Shown in pieces: positions 39,624 through 49,548 of a stretch of 64,000 bases of DNA. The notes under the pieces are model-generated. The model was not told where the DNA came from. It made no database searches and saw only the letters and a program-made list of their open reading frames with translations. This DNA comes from Pseudidiomarina woesei (GTDB taxonomy: Bacteria > Pseudomonadota > Gammaproteobacteria > Enterobacterales > Alteromonadaceae): the NCBI RefSeq assembly GCF_001418345.1, contig NZ_LIPW01000005.1, forward strand, positions 85,314-149,313, given 5' to 3'. Both the position numbers and the translations under genes were made by a program. The number at the start of each line of letters is the position of its first letter. The first letter of the stretch is position 1.

Positions 39624-40724
39624 CTACAGTCGCATTGGCATAACAACATACAATGACGAGCTATCATCGTTGTCTTCAATTAAACCGCTTGCGTCAGAGG
39701 TCGACAATGTCAACTTTACCTTTTCACCTTGAATCGTGTTTAATACATCTATGAGGTAGCTCACATTAAAACCAATTTCTAATGGCTCTCCTTGGTATTC
39801 AACCTCTAACATTTCTTCGGCCGTTTCTTGCTCTGGGTTATTTGCCGTCAAACACATTTCACCAGAACTCAAGTTAAGCCTTACCCCGCGATATTTTTCA
39901 TTCGACAAAATAGACGCGCGAGAGCAAGCCTGCTTAAGAACATCACGCTCTGCAACAACGACTTTATCGCCCCCGCTAGGCAGTACACGGCGATAATCAG
40001 GGAAACGGCCATCGACCAGCTTGCTGGTAAAACCAATACCGTTTGTTTCAACGCGAATATGATTATTCCCAATCAAAACACGTACTTCGTTATCAGCGTC
40101 ATCTAGTAAACGTAATAGCTCCATAACACCCTTACGAGGAACTATCACTTGTCGCGCAGCTAAGTTAGGCTGTCCAATATCGCAACTGCTCATTGCTAGT
40201 CGATGGCCATCGGTAGCTACAGTGCGCAAAATATTGGCGTCTGTTTCAAACAGCATGCCGTTCAAATAGTAACGTACGTCTTGGTTTGCCATTGAGAAAT
40301 GCGTGCGTTCCATGAGGTCTTTTAACACCGCCTGGCTCGTCACTAATTGAATGTCGCTATCCCAATCATCGATATTAGGGAAGTCTTGCGCCGGCAAAGT
40401 CGCCAAAGTGAATTTACTACGACCAGAGCGAATCATCGCTTTATCTGCCGAAGCGCTAAATTCAACCACCGCACCATCTGGCAAGCTACGTACAATATCG
40501 ACTAGCTTTTTAGCCGGAACAGTGACTGCGCCTTGCTCTCCACTCTCAATAGTGCACGAAGAAACCAGCTCAACCTCTAAATCGGTACCAGTTAAGCGCA
40601 CTGAGTCCGATTCAACTTGAATTAATACATTCGACAAAATTGGAATAGTATGACGACGCTCAACAGCACCACTGACAACCTGAAGTGGCTTTAAAAAAGC
40701 ATCACGATTGATGGAAAATTTCAT
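39624..40724 (-). CDS. dnaN: DNA polymerase III beta sliding clamp
   Basis: 366 residues with three clamp domains. It begins MKFSINRDAFLKPLQVVSGAVERRHTIPILSN and ends with YVVMPMRL, both characteristic. I took the second ATG (40724) since the family starts MKF. It forms the ring processivity factor. It is 48 bp downstream of dnaA and 21 bp upstream of recF, in the usual operon. Confidence 0.98.
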   Translation of the reverse strand: MKFSINRDAFLKPLQVVSGAVERRHTIPILSNVLIQVESDSVRLTGTDLEVELVSSCTIESGEQGAVTVPAKKLVDIVRSLPDGAVVEFSASADKAMIRSGRSKFTLATLPAQDFPNIDDWDSDIQLVTSQAVLKDLMERTHFSMANQDVRYYLNGMLFETDANILRTVATDGHRLAMSSCDIGQPNLAARQVIVPRKGVMELLRLLDDADNEVRVLIGNNHIRVETNGIGFTSKLVDGRFPDYRRVLPSGGDKVVVAERDVLKQACSRASILSNEKYRGVRLNLSSGEMCLTANNPEQETAEEMLEVEYQGEPLEIGFNVSYLIDVLNTIQGEKVKLTLSTSDASGLIEDNDDSSSLYVVMPMRL

Positions 40725-40772
40725 GCCCACATTCCCCTGTTGTTATGTCCCTGCCACTTTCTGTTATACATC

Positions 40773-42188
40773 TTATGCCGAAAGCGTGCGGATTAAATTA
40801 CGGTAATCTTCTTTTAATTCGTTTTGTTCGTCTTTGAGCTTAGCAATTGTACGACAAGCATGTAACACCGTTGTATGGTCACGTCCGCCAAACGCATCGC
40901 CAATTTCTGGCAAACTATGATTGGTCAACTCTTTTGCTAAAGCCATAGCCACCTGACGAGGGCGCGCCACTGAACGCGTTCGGCGCTTCGAGAGCATGTC
41001 CGACATTTTTATGTTGTAGTACTCAGCAACCGTTTTTTGAATGTTATCAATAGTAACTAATTTCTCTTGGGCAGCAATTAAATCCCTTAGTGCTTCTCGC
41101 ACAAAATCAATCGTAATTTGGCGTCCTGTTAAGTTCACGTTTGCGACTAAACGGTTCAGTGCCCCTTCAAGTTCACGAACATTCGAGCGTAACCGTTTCG
41201 CAATAAAGAACGCAACTTCATGTGGGAGCGTAATACCGCGTTCCTGTGCTTTTCGTATTAAAATAGCCACGCGGGTTTCAAGTTCTGGCGGTTCAATAGC
41301 TATGGTCAAACCCCAACCAAAACGTGAACGCAGTCGATCTTCAAGGCCTTCAATTTCTTTGGGATACAAATCACTGGTGAGAATAATTTGTTGATTACCC
41401 TCAAGTAACGCATTGAAAGTGTGGAAGAATTCTTCTTGGGTACCCTTTTTGTTCGAAAAGAAGTGAATATCATCAATTAATAATGCGTCAACCGAGCGAT
41501 AGTAGCGCTTCATTTCGTCTATGGTACCGTTTTTTAGCGCATTCACCATGTCTTGAACAAAGCGTTCGGCACGCATATAAAAAACCTTAGCGTCTTTTTT
41601 GTGCGCACGAATTGCATTGCCTACAGCATGCAACAAATGCGTTTTACCTAAACCGGTACCACCATAAACAAATAACGGGTTGTAAACACCGCCTGGGTTT
41701 TCCGCCACTTGGTGAGCAGCCGCTAACGCAAGCTGGTTTGACTTACCTTCAACAAAATTATCAAAGGTATATTCTTCATCTATGTTTGACTCGAATGCCG
41801 GTGCCGGAGCATCGGTTTGCGTCCAAGGGGTTGCACGCTTGCTACGTTGGCTAACCGTTTTGTCGGCAGACGCGCCTAAACTGGTGTTCTCACGTGCAGA
41901 ATCTGAACTTACATTATTGGCGAGAGCTTTCTTTTCAACGCCTCCGACACGAAATGAAACACGCGGATTTTTCTCACCACGCTCTTTCGCAAGATCAGAT
42001 AAATACTCATTAATAGTATTTAGGTACTTGTCTTTGATCCAATCAACAACGTAAGCATTTGGGGCATACAAGGTAAGAACATCGTGTTCAACTTCGGATT
42101 GCAACGGGCGGATCCAAGTATTGAAATTTTGAGCGGTCAATTCGCTTTGCAGTCTATCTGCGCATAATTGCCAAAGCGATTTATTCAC
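40773..42188 (-). CDS. dnaA: Chromosomal replication initiator DnaA
   Basis: 471 residues. Domain I (about 1-85) begins [29 protein letters not shown]; a variable linker follows; domain III has Walker [17 protein letters not shown] and Walker [10 protein letters not shown]; domain IV ends with the DNA-binding [16 protein letters not shown] chose the GTG at 42188, which has GGGAG 7-9 bp upstream and gives the family start; an ATG at 42212 would add eight residues. It is divergent from rpmH across the candidate origin. Confidence 0.98.
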   Translation of the reverse strand: MNKSLWQLCADRLQSELTAQNFNTWIRPLQSEVEHDVLTLYAPNAYVVDWIKDKYLNTINEYLSDLAKERGEKNPRVSFRVGGVEKKALANNVSSDSARENTSLGASADKTVSQRSKRATPWTQTDAPAPAFESNIDEEYTFDNFVEGKSNQLALAAAHQVAENPGGVYNPLFVYGGTGLGKTHLLHAVGNAIRAHKKDAKVFYMRAERFVQDMVNALKNGTIDEMKRYYRSVDALLIDDIHFFSNKKGTQEEFFHTFNALLEGNQQIILTSDLYPKEIEGLEDRLRSRFGWGLTIAIEPPELETRVAILIRKAQERGITLPHEVAFFIAKRLRSNVRELEGALNRLVANVNLTGRQITIDFVREALRDLIAAQEKLVTIDNIQKTVAEYYNIKMSDMLSKRRTRSVARPRQVAMALAKELTNHSLPEIGDAFGGRDHTTVLHACRTIAKLKDEQNELKEDYRNLIRTLSA

Positions 42189-42212
42189 ACCTGTCTCCCG
42201 TTCTTGTCGCAT

Positions 42213-42477
42213 GTTGCTTTAATTATGTGCAGTCTCGAATCGATCGTAACCGATCCTTTATAATTTGTACCTGCAGGACTGATTTGATTGTACTAAAAGA
42301 GGTCTAGGATCGCTAGCATTTCAGGTAAATTTACCCAACACGCTAAGCCCTTTTATCCACAATAATAACTATTCTTATTCGCTGTTTGTGGATAGCTTTT
42401 TCCGTTGACTTTGATCCTTTTAACCGTTAGAATTCGCGCTCTAAATTTTTAGGTAACCCGAATACGGAAGTAACGTC
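42213..42477. other. Candidate oriC between dnaA and rpmH
   Basis: This 265-bp gap has a perfect DnaA box TTATCCACA (42353-42361), a second near-perfect one on the other strand (42388-42396, TGTGGATAG) separated by an AT-rich stretch, and four GATC sites (42242, 42252, 42308, 42413). The position equals that of oriC in pseudomonads. Only two clear boxes make the case moderate, and dnaA and rpmH promoters share the space. Confidence 0.5.
42405..42433 (+). promoter_or_regulatory. Predicted sigma-70 promoter of rpmH
   Basis: TTGACT (42405-42410), 17-bp spacer, TAGAAT (42428-42433), about 40 bp before the rpmH start codon. Confidence 0.75.
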
Positions 42478-42612
42478 ATGAAAAGAACATTTCAACCAAG
42501 CGTATTGAAGCGCAAGCGCACTCACGGTTTCCGTGCTCGTATGGCAACGAAAAACGGTCGTCAAGTGTTGGCTCGCCGTCGTGCCAAAGGCCGTAAAGTT
42601 CTGTCTGCATAA
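42478..42612 (+). CDS. rpmH: 50S ribosomal protein L34
   Basis: 44 residues, [20 protein letters not shown] at the start, all basic, the canonical L34. It heads the plus-strand rpmH-rnpA-yidD-yidC-mnmE operon and is divergent from dnaA. Confidence 0.99.
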   Translation: MKRTFQPSVLKRKRTHGFRARMATKNGRQVLARRRAKGRKVLSA

Positions 42613-42614
42613 TA

Positions 42615-43007
42615 TTGAAGCAGAACCTCTCTTACGGGCGGGAGTTACGTCTTTTAACTCCCGCGCACTTTCAAAAAGTCTTCGATAATCCCCCGGTGAA
42701 AGCTGTCACAGCTGAACTCACCATGCTCGCTACCCCAAATAATCTCGACCACCCTCGTATTGGCGTCACGCTCTCAAAAAAGCGAGCCAAGCGCGCAGTT
42801 GATCGAAATCGCATAAAACGCAAGATTCGCGAGAGTTTTCGGTTAAAACAGCATAAAATACCGGCATTCGATATTATCGTGATTGGCAAAAGCGGTGTTG
42901 TTGACCTTTCGCAAGAAGAGCTACAGCAACGTTTGGATTACTTATGGCGAACATTAAGCAAGCGTTGCGCGCAATACCTATCGGCTTCATCCGCCTCTAC
43001 CAGCTGA
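42615..43007 (+). CDS. rnpA: Ribonuclease P protein component
   Basis: 130 residues, starting at TTG two bp after rpmH. The RNA-binding RNR motif is [19 protein letters not shown], and the N-terminal [15 protein letters not shown] matches the family. It supports the catalytic RNase P RNA in tRNA 5' processing. Its end overlaps yidD by 64 bp. Confidence 0.96.
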   Translation: MKQNLSYGRELRLLTPAHFQKVFDNPPVKAVTAELTMLATPNNLDHPRIGVTLSKKRAKRAVDRNRIKRKIRESFRLKQHKIPAFDIIVIGKSGVVDLSQEELQQRLDYLWRTLSKRCAQYLSASSASTS

Positions 43008-43234
43008 TTATTAGTCCGCTGTTAGGGCCACGGTGCAGATTTACGCCAACCTGTTCACAATACGCCATCGAAGCAATCCAAAAGCATGGTATGATGCGAG
43101 GCTTCTGGTTAGCCAGTAAGCGTATTCTAAAATGCCACCCGGGGCATCCCGGCGGCTTCGACCCGGTTCCAGGCACTGAGCCATGTGAAGCGGAAACAAA
43201 GAATCAAAGTAAAACAGAGACGAAGGACTTATGA
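42944..43234 (+). CDS. yidD: Membrane protein insertion efficiency factor YidD
   Basis: 96 residues with an N-terminal amphipathic/membrane segment and the family core [20 protein letters not shown] ... [12 protein letters not shown]. It assists insertion by YidC. It overlaps rnpA in another frame and yidC by 4 bp (ATGA), the usual arrangement. Confidence 0.95.
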   Translation: MANIKQALRAIPIGFIRLYQLIISPLLGPRCRFTPTCSQYAIEAIQKHGMMRGFWLASKRILKCHPGHPGGFDPVPGTEPCEAETKNQSKTETKDL

Positions 43235-44901
43235 ATTCGCCACGTTCTATCTTGTTTATAGCTTTTTTGGTCGTTAGCTTTTTCCTCTACCAAAATTGGC
43301 TCATTGATACCGCACCAGCGGGCACACAAAAACCTGCACAATCGCAAACATCAACTAACGACACAGGTGTTCCTAGCGCGAGCTCAATAACAACAACCAC
43401 TGATAGCGCTGTACCCGAAGCGTCAGATGCTGGTATGCCAACTACTGCAGCAGCAAGCACTAGCCAGCGAGTTCGTGTTAAAACTGACGTGTTAGACGTG
43501 GTTATTGACACCCACGGCGGTGATGTCGTCAACGCGCAGTTACTGCAGTTCGCACAAACCCAAGATAGCCCAGAGCGTTTTGAGTTACTTCACGCAGATC
43601 CAAACAAACTCTACATTGCCCAATCTGGCCTAGTAGGTGCACATGGTACCGACTCAGCCCAAGGCCGCCCAATGTTCCACGTAGAACAAAGCAGCTATGA
43701 GTTAAAAGGCGACACTTTAGAAGTACCTTTGCACTTTACTCAAGAAGACGGCAGCAAAATCACAAAAACCTTTGTTTTCAATAAAGGCTCTTACGCTGTA
43801 GATGTGGTTTATACCATTGAAAACGCCGCCACAACGCACAAACAAGTGCAACTTTACGCGCAGCTTAAGCAAGTCATGACTGAAGGCTCAGGCAACATGA
43901 TGATGCCTACCTACAAAGGTGGCGCCTACTCATGGGACGAAGATCGTTATGAAAAGTATGCCTTTGACGACATGCGCGACCAACGCTTGAACCGTACAAC
44001 CGAAAAAGGTTGGGTTGCAATGCTTGAGCATTACTTTGTGGCAGCCTGGATTCCGCGCGGCGAAGGTACCAAGCAGTTGTTTTCTCGGGTTATTGGCGGT
44101 GATCAGGCCATTATTGGCATGATGTACCCAACCGCTACCGTTGCCCCTGGTGCCACAGCTGAATTGCGTTCAACACTGTTTGTTGGCCCGAAAGACCAAG
44201 ACGCCATGGCCTTGGTAGCAGAAGATCTTAACCTAACCGTTGATTACGGCTTTTTATGGTGGTTGGCGCAACCCATCTTCAAATTACTTCAGTTAGTGCA
44301 AAGCGTACTCATTAACTGGGGCCTTTCGATAATCGCCGTTACCATTATTATCAAGACATTGTTGTACCCACTGACTAAAAAGCAGTATGTGTCTATGGCG
44401 AAAATGCGCATGATTCAGCCGAAGATGACTGCGTTGCGTGAGCGTTACGGTGACGACCGTCAGAAAATGTCGCAAGCCATGATGAAAATGTACAAAGAAG
44501 AGAAAGTAAACCCACTTGGTGGCTGTTTACCGATGCTTCTGCAGTTACCTATTTTCTTAGCGCTGTACTGGGTACTCCTTGAAAGTGTTGAATTGCGTCA
44601 CGCACCATTGTTTCTCTGGATCAATGACTTGTCAGCAAAAGACCCATACTACATCTTGCCAATTCTTATGGGTGTGTCGATGTTTGTGATGCAGAAACTG
44701 CAGCCAACACCAGCAACCGACCCAATGCAGCAGAAGTTACTGCAGTATATGCCGGTTATCTTTACCGTGTTCTTCCTGTGGTTCCCTGCAGGTTTGGTAC
44801 TTTATTGGTTGAGCAGTAACTTGATCACCATTGGACAAATGCAGTGGATTTATCGTGGCCTTGAGAAAAAAGGCATGATGGAACGCCGCAAAAAGAAATA
44901 A
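43231..44901 (+). CDS. yidC: Membrane protein insertase YidC
   Basis: 556 residues: an N-terminal helix ([18 protein letters not shown]), a Thr/Ser-rich linker (about 30-80), a large periplasmic domain (about 80-345), and the 60KD_IMP core with [19 protein letters not shown] and further helices (about 355-540), then a basic C-tail. It inserts proteins into the inner membrane. A one-mismatch parS-like site at 43673 lies inside the periplasmic domain codons. Confidence 0.98.
   Translation: MNSPRSILFIAFLVVSFFLYQNWLIDTAPAGTQKPAQSQTSTNDTGVPSASSITTTTDSAVPEASDAGMPTTAAASTSQRVRVKTDVLDVVIDTHGGDVVNAQLLQFAQTQDSPERFELLHADPNKLYIAQSGLVGAHGTDSAQGRPMFHVEQSSYELKGDTLEVPLHFTQEDGSKITKTFVFNKGSYAVDVVYTIENAATTHKQVQLYAQLKQVMTEGSGNMMMPTYKGGAYSWDEDRYEKYAFDDMRDQRLNRTTEKGWVAMLEHYFVAAWIPRGEGTKQLFSRVIGGDQAIIGMMYPTATVAPGATAELRSTLFVGPKDQDAMALVAEDLNLTVDYGFLWWLAQPIFKLLQLVQSVLINWGLSIIAVTIIIKTLLYPLTKKQYVSMAKMRMIQPKMTALRERYGDDRQKMSQAMMKMYKEEKVNPLGGCLPMLLQLPIFLALYWVLLESVELRHAPLFLWINDLSAKDPYYILPILMGVSMFVMQKLQPTPATDPMQQKLLQYMPVIFTVFFLWFPAGLVLYWLSSNLITIGQMQWIYRGLEKKGMMERRKKK
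43673..43688. promoter_or_regulatory. parS-like site (one mismatch) in yidC
   Basis: TGTTCCACGTAGAACA differs from the two recF copies at one position. It encodes MFHVEQ in yidC. It lies 1.2 kb on the other side of the candidate origin. Confidence 0.65.
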
Positions 44902-44921
44902 CGACCCTAGGTTACTAACCA

Positions 44922-46295
44922 ATGGACTTAGAGCTAACAAACGACACCATAGTTGCACAAGCCACCCCTCCGGGGCGTGGCGGTGTCGGTATCGTTCGGG
45001 TTAGCGGGCCTGCGGCAAAAACTGTCGCTGAGCGCATGTTGGGCTACTGCCCTGCGCCGCGCAAAGCCGAATACTTACCATTTAAAGACCTACAAGGCGC
45101 AGTGCTCGACGAGGGCATTGCGCTTTTCTTTCAGGGCCCAAACTCTTTCACTGGCGAAGATGTTCTTGAGCTACAAGGCCACGGCGGCCCAGTGCTTATT
45201 GATATGATCATTAAGGCAATTCTGGACTTTCCAGATGTGCGCCCCGCACGACCTGGCGAATTTAGCGAACGTGCTTTTTTAAACGACAAGCTAGACTTAA
45301 CCCAAGCTGAAGCCATTGCTGATTTAATTGACACCACCTCAGAGCAGGCAGCCAAAGCAGCACTTCAAAGCCTACAGGGCGGGTTCTCGCACGAAATAGA
45401 CCAACTGGTGGACCAAGTCATACACTTACGTATGTACGTTGAGGCCGCGATTGATTTTCCGGACGAAGAGATTGATTTTCTCAGCGACGGTAAAGTTTCC
45501 GGCGACTTAGAAGCCATTATTGATCGTCTTCAGCAAGTGATGGTGCAAGCCAAACAAGGCACCTTGTTGCGCGAAGGTATGAAAGTAGTGATTGCTGGAC
45601 GCCCTAACGCAGGCAAATCATCTTTACTGAATGCATTAGCTGGGCGCGAATCAGCAATTGTTACCGCCATAGCTGGTACCACACGCGATGTGCTTCGTGA
45701 ACACATTCAAATTGATGGTATGCCACTGCATATTATTGATACTGCCGGCCTACGTGAAAGCCCTGACGAAGTTGAGCGTATTGGCATTGCGCGCGCTTGG
45801 GACGAAATTCGCGGCGCTGACCGCGTATTGTTTATGGTTGATGCCACCGAAACCGATGCCGTTCACCCAGCAGATATTTGGCCAGAATTCTTCGAGCAGC
45901 TACCAGATGACCTGCCATTTACCGTTATTCGTAACAAGGTTGACCTCAACGCTGAGCCGGTAGCTATTGAAGACATTGGCGGCATTCCCGTGCTACACCT
46001 AAGCGCCAAAACCGGGCATGGCATTGAACTATTGCGTGAACATTTGAAGCACAGTGTTGGTTATACCGCGACCAGCGAAGGCAGTTTTATGGCCCGTCGT
46101 CGTCATCTTGATGCTTTGGAGCGCGCGCGCGAGCATTTGAGTATTGGCCAAGAGCAACTTGAAATGAACCTGGCCGGCGAGTTACTCGCCGAAGAACTGC
46201 GCATTACCCAACAACACCTCAATGAAATTACTGGCGAGTTCACCTCTGACGACTTACTGGGCAGAATTTTTAGTAGTTTTTGTATCGGCAAATAA
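44922..46295 (+). CDS. mnmE: tRNA modification GTPase MnmE
   Basis: 457 residues: an N-terminal folate-binding domain ([23 protein letters not shown]), a helical domain and an inserted G domain with [16 protein letters not shown] (about 223), DTAGLR and NKVD, ending in the FCIGK pentapeptide that is essential for catalysis. With MnmG it makes cmnm5U34. mnmG is not next to it here. Confidence 0.98.
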   Translation: MDLELTNDTIVAQATPPGRGGVGIVRVSGPAAKTVAERMLGYCPAPRKAEYLPFKDLQGAVLDEGIALFFQGPNSFTGEDVLELQGHGGPVLIDMIIKAILDFPDVRPARPGEFSERAFLNDKLDLTQAEAIADLIDTTSEQAAKAALQSLQGGFSHEIDQLVDQVIHLRMYVEAAIDFPDEEIDFLSDGKVSGDLEAIIDRLQQVMVQAKQGTLLREGMKVVIAGRPNAGKSSLLNALAGRESAIVTAIAGTTRDVLREHIQIDGMPLHIIDTAGLRESPDEVERIGIARAWDEIRGADRVLFMVDATETDAVHPADIWPEFFEQLPDDLPFTVIRNKVDLNAEPVAIEDIGGIPVLHLSAKTGHGIELLREHLKHSVGYTATSEGSFMARRRHLDALERAREHLSIGQEQLEMNLAGELLAEELRITQQHLNEITGEFTSDDLLGRIFSSFCIGK

Positions 46296-46325
46296 CCTCA
46301 CCATAACAACAACGAGAGAACATCC

Positions 46326-47474
46326 ATGGGTTTAATTATCAAACTAGTACTGGGCATTGTTGCCGGTACGCTTATTGGCTTGTATCTACCTGACTGGGTT
46401 ACCCAGCTACTGATTACCTTTAAGGCTATTTTCGGCCAATTGCTGTTTTTCACCATTCCACTATTAATTTTATTCTTCATAACCAGTGGTATTGCTGGCC
46501 TACCGCAGAACTCTGGCAAACTGCTGTCGCGTACACTCGGTATTGCTTACCTTTCGACCATTGTCGCCGGTATTTTGGCCTACTTTGTAGCAAGCTTCAT
46601 TGTGCCTATGCTTACCGCTGCTACAAAAACCACCGCAAGCGCTCAAGAGAGCACTTTACAGCCCTTCTTGACCATTGACATGCCGCCAGTATTTGGCGTG
46701 ATGACAGCGCTAGTTTTGGCGTTTATTTTCGGCCTTGGTATTGCTAGTACTCGCGCTGAACAACTTAAGCAATTAAGTGATCAGGGTCGCGACATTATCG
46801 AGCTACTGTTGGGCAAGGTTATTATTCCGTTGCTGCCGTTTTATATTGCGGGTGTTTTTGCGCAAATGGCCGCAGCAGGTACCGTTTTTAGCACCTTACA
46901 AACCTTCGGTATCATTCTGCTATTAGCTGTTGCGCTACATTGGGTGTATATCATTAGTATGTTTACTATTGCCGGCTTAAAAGCTGGCGTTAGCCCAGTG
47001 AAATTGATAAAAAATATGCTACCCGCCTACTTCACTGCATTGGGTACCATGTCTAGCGCAGCGACTATTCCTGTAACGCTACGCAGTGTTAAAGAAAACG
47101 ATGTGAACGATGACGTGGCAAACTTTGCCGTGCCGTTATGCGCCACTGTTCACTTGGCGGGCTCAACCATTACAATTGTCAGCTGCACCATTGCCGTAAT
47201 GTTCTTGCATAGCTCACTGGCTATCCCTTCGTTTTTTACTATATTGCCGTTTATTTTAATGCTCGGTGTGGTGATGTTGGCGGCACCAGGCGTGCCAGGT
47301 GGCGCGGTTATGTCTGCGGTTGGTCTATTAGGGTCCATGCTGGGTTTCGGTGAAACTGCAATTGCCCTCATGATTGCGCTGTACATGGCTCAAGACAGCT
47401 TTGGTACTGCTTGTAACGTAACTGGCGACGGCGCTATTGCGTTACTGGTAAACGAAGCCTCAAAAGCTAAATAG
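46326..47474 (+). CDS. SLC1-family cation symporter with altered substrate site
   Basis: 382 residues, eight or more membrane helices, in the DAACS family (glutamate/dicarboxylate:cation symporters). HP1 SSAATIPVT is recognisable, and TM8 keeps QDSFGTACNVTGDG. Compared with GltPh, the side-chain-carboxylate-binding Arg397 is Gly, Asp394, Thr398, Asn401 and Asp405 are kept, and the TM7 NMDGT is HLAGS. The substrate is therefore probably not an acidic amino acid or dicarboxylate, and sodium coupling may differ. It begins 30 bp after mnmE and ends before a strong terminator. Confidence 0.85.
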   Translation: MGLIIKLVLGIVAGTLIGLYLPDWVTQLLITFKAIFGQLLFFTIPLLILFFITSGIAGLPQNSGKLLSRTLGIAYLSTIVAGILAYFVASFIVPMLTAATKTTASAQESTLQPFLTIDMPPVFGVMTALVLAFIFGLGIASTRAEQLKQLSDQGRDIIELLLGKVIIPLLPFYIAGVFAQMAAAGTVFSTLQTFGIILLLAVALHWVYIISMFTIAGLKAGVSPVKLIKNMLPAYFTALGTMSSAATIPVTLRSVKENDVNDDVANFAVPLCATVHLAGSTITIVSCTIAVMFLHSSLAIPSFFTILPFILMLGVVMLAAPGVPGGAVMSAVGLLGSMLGFGETAIALMIALYMAQDSFGTACNVTGDGAIALLVNEASKAK

Positions 47475-47504
47475 CTGCAGCTTAAGCATATAGGAGCAGC
47501 AGCT

Positions 47505-47548
47505 ACTAAAAAGCCGCCGATTCGTTAAAAATCGGCGGCTTTTTTTTA
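47505..47548. terminator. Bidirectional terminator between the symporter and the OmpA lipoprotein
   Basis: AAGCCGCCGATT (47511-47522), 7-nt loop, AATCGGCGGCTT (47530-47541) with T-run to 47547; A-rich on the other side, so it serves both convergent genes. Confidence 0.9.
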
Positions 47549-47594
47549 AGTAAAATATTGGGGCTCGCTACTGACCCCTTACTACTAAGCCTTT

Positions 47595-48224
47595 TTACTC
47601 TGCTTGGTTTGGCACAATACGCAATTCAACACGGCGATTTTCTTGACGCCCACCAGCTGTACTATTATCAGCGATAGGTTGAGTTTCGCCATAACCGACA
47701 GTGGTTACGCGGCGTTGATCAACACCCTCACCAACTAAGTAGTTACGAACTGACAAGGCACGGCGCTCAGAAAGCTGCATGTTGTAGTTCGCGTCTCCGA
47801 CACTGTCGGTATGGCCTTCCACCAACATAGTCGTCTTTTCATAGCGATTTAACACTCGGCCCACATCTGAAAGTACCGGATAAAAGCCTTGTGCAATACT
47901 TGAGCTGTCGGTTGCAAATGTCACGTTGCTTGGTAGCTGCAAGCGAATATTATCGCCTTCGCGAATAACCTCTACGCCGCTACCGGCCAATGAATCACGG
48001 AACTCTTGTTCCTGTTTATCCATATAACTACCAATAGCGCCGCCGGCAATGGCGCCAGCTACTGCACCCCAAACATAACGACTCTTGTCATGGTCGCCGG
48101 TACCTTTACCGATAACGGCGCCAGCGATAGCGCCAATAGTCGCGCCTTTTTGCGCGTTGGTCATATTGGCACAACCGGTTGCAACTAACGATGAAACAGC
48201 AACTGCTAAGACTAATTTTTTCAT
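47595..48224 (-). CDS. OmpA-family lipoprotein, YiaD-like
   Basis: 209 residues. A lipoprotein signal peptide ends in ATGC (Cys18). A glycine-zipper stretch follows (ATIGAIAGAVIGKGTG and GAVAGAIAGGAIGSYM, about 28-70), then a C-terminal OmpA domain (about 100-205) with EGHTDSVGDANYNMQLSERRA and NRRVEL, which binds peptidoglycan. It resembles E. coli YiaD. It is single on the minus strand. Confidence 0.93.
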   Translation of the reverse strand: MKKLVLAVAVSSLVATGCANMTNAQKGATIGAIAGAVIGKGTGDHDKSRYVWGAVAGAIAGGAIGSYMDKQEQEFRDSLAGSGVEVIREGDNIRLQLPSNVTFATDSSSIAQGFYPVLSDVGRVLNRYEKTTMLVEGHTDSVGDANYNMQLSERRALSVRNYLVGEGVDQRRVTTVGYGETQPIADNSTAGGRQENRRVELRIVPNQAE

Positions 48225-48315
48225 ACCAGTAAATTCCTTGTCCTGCCTAATAGTCCTCTAACCTTAGCACAGTAAAGAAAACTTGCGCCCCTGTTTGCAC
48301 CAATTTAACGCTTGC

Positions 48316-48795
48316 CTATTTGCGTGTGCGCAGAAATAAAGCCACTACTGCAGCGGTAATCACGCCCATCACTACGGCGCCGATAACTGACTGAATCATA
48401 TAGCTTTGTAAATTAAAATAATTAAGCGCTTGTGCTTCTGTCATATTACCACTACGCACTGCGTAATCAGCCATATTGCTGAAGAAATGAGGGCTTATAA
48501 AGCTGTGTGCTAGCCATTGCGTAAGTGGGCTTAAAATAGCTACCACAATGGTAATTCCAACGCCACACATGAAGCCTTGCTTCCAAGTCATCTGCCCTTG
48601 CAATTCACGGGCTCGTTTTTGCCGCAGCGCCAACACATAAATAGCTATGGCAACAATTGCAAATAAATTCGTCCACAACATATGCTGGTGAATTAGTGAA
48701 TCGTGTAAACCAACCAGTCGTTCTATTAATAGCCACACCAACATGGCCACACTAAAAATAACACCCCAGCGAATCTCTAATTTATAGTTATTCAT
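48316..48795 (-). CDS. DUF4199 family membrane protein
   Basis: 159 residues with about four hydrophobic helices and an invariant-looking KQGFMCGVGITIV stretch; it matches the pattern of DUF4199, a membrane family of unknown function. I chose the ATG at 48795 (MNNYKLEIRWG); an in-frame start at 48855 overlaps fliA. It lies 49 bp downstream of fliA, perhaps in the same operon, though it has no obvious link to motility. Confidence 0.8.
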   Translation of the reverse strand: MNNYKLEIRWGVIFSVAMLVWLLIERLVGLHDSLIHQHMLWTNLFAIVAIAIYVLALRQKRARELQGQMTWKQGFMCGVGITIVVAILSPLTQWLAHSFISPHFFSNMADYAVRSGNMTEAQALNYFNLQSYMIQSVIGAVVMGVITAAVVALFLRTRK

Positions 48796-48844
48796 CACGC
48801 ACCTTCTAGTTTTGTCACAAACGTCGGTTAAACGTTGATTGCGG

Positions 48845-49543
48845 TTAAGCGGCAACTCGTGCGCGAATACGCTTGATGGCTTGGCTATGCAGCTGCGACA
48901 CCCGCGACTCGGTTACATCGAGTACGGCACCGATCTCTTTGAGGTTAAGCTCTTCTTGATAATAGAGCGTCATGACTAATTTTTCACGCTCAGGAAGGGA
49001 ATCAATGGCTTGTACCAGTAATGATTTAAGTTCCGCAGCGCCTATTTGCGCCTCTGGTTCTGCTTCTTCATCGCCATTTGTTTCGGCATTAGGCGTGTCG
49101 GTAACCACTTCGTCGTACGACAACACTAAGCCGTTATTCGTGTCTAACAATAATTGGTAATATTCGTTGAGCTCCATACCCAATTCGGTAGCAATTTCAC
49201 GCTCTTCAGGCACACGCCCAAGTTGCTGCTCTAGTCGCCGAATGGTCTGCTCAAGCTCGCGTCCACTGCGGCGAACGCTGCGCGGAAGCCAGTCGCGACT
49301 ACGCAACTCATCAATCATGGCACCGCGAATGCGTTGATGGGCATAGGTCGAAAATGCAACGCCCGAGTCGGGGTCAAACCGATCAACACAACTCAATAAA
49401 CCTTCAACGCCAGCTTGAATCAAATCATCCACATCTACGCCGGCCGGCAATTTCACCTTTAAGTTAAAAGCCTGCCGCCGAACCAGTGGGTAATACTGTT
49501 CGATAATGCTGTTTTTGTTGAACTTACCTTCAGCTGTGTACAT
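48845..49543 (-). CDS. fliA: Flagellar sigma factor sigma-28
   Basis: 232 residues with regions 2 (VDDLIQAGVEGLLSCVDRFDPDSGVAFSTYAHQRIRGAMIDELRSRDW), 3 and 4 (EREKLVMTLYYQEELNLKEIGAVLDVTESRVSQLHSQAIKRI) in place. It transcribes late flagellar genes; matching sigma-28 promoters occur at fliC, fliD and the PilZ/HD-GYP gene. It starts 5 bp after the FlhG-like gene in the flhB-flhA-flhF operon. Confidence 0.97.
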   Translation of the reverse strand: MYTAEGKFNKNSIIEQYYPLVRRQAFNLKVKLPAGVDVDDLIQAGVEGLLSCVDRFDPDSGVAFSTYAHQRIRGAMIDELRSRDWLPRSVRRSGRELEQTIRRLEQQLGRVPEEREIATELGMELNEYYQLLLDTNNGLVLSYDEVVTDTPNAETNGDEEAEPEAQIGAAELKSLLVQAIDSLPEREKLVMTLYYQEELNLKEIGAVLDVTESRVSQLHSQAIKRIRARVAA

Positions 49544-49548
49544 AGTTT

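Noticed and set aside
42944..43007. Overlap of rnpA and yidD as a frameshift
   Set aside because: Both proteins are complete and the overlap is the usual gammaproteobacterial arrangement.
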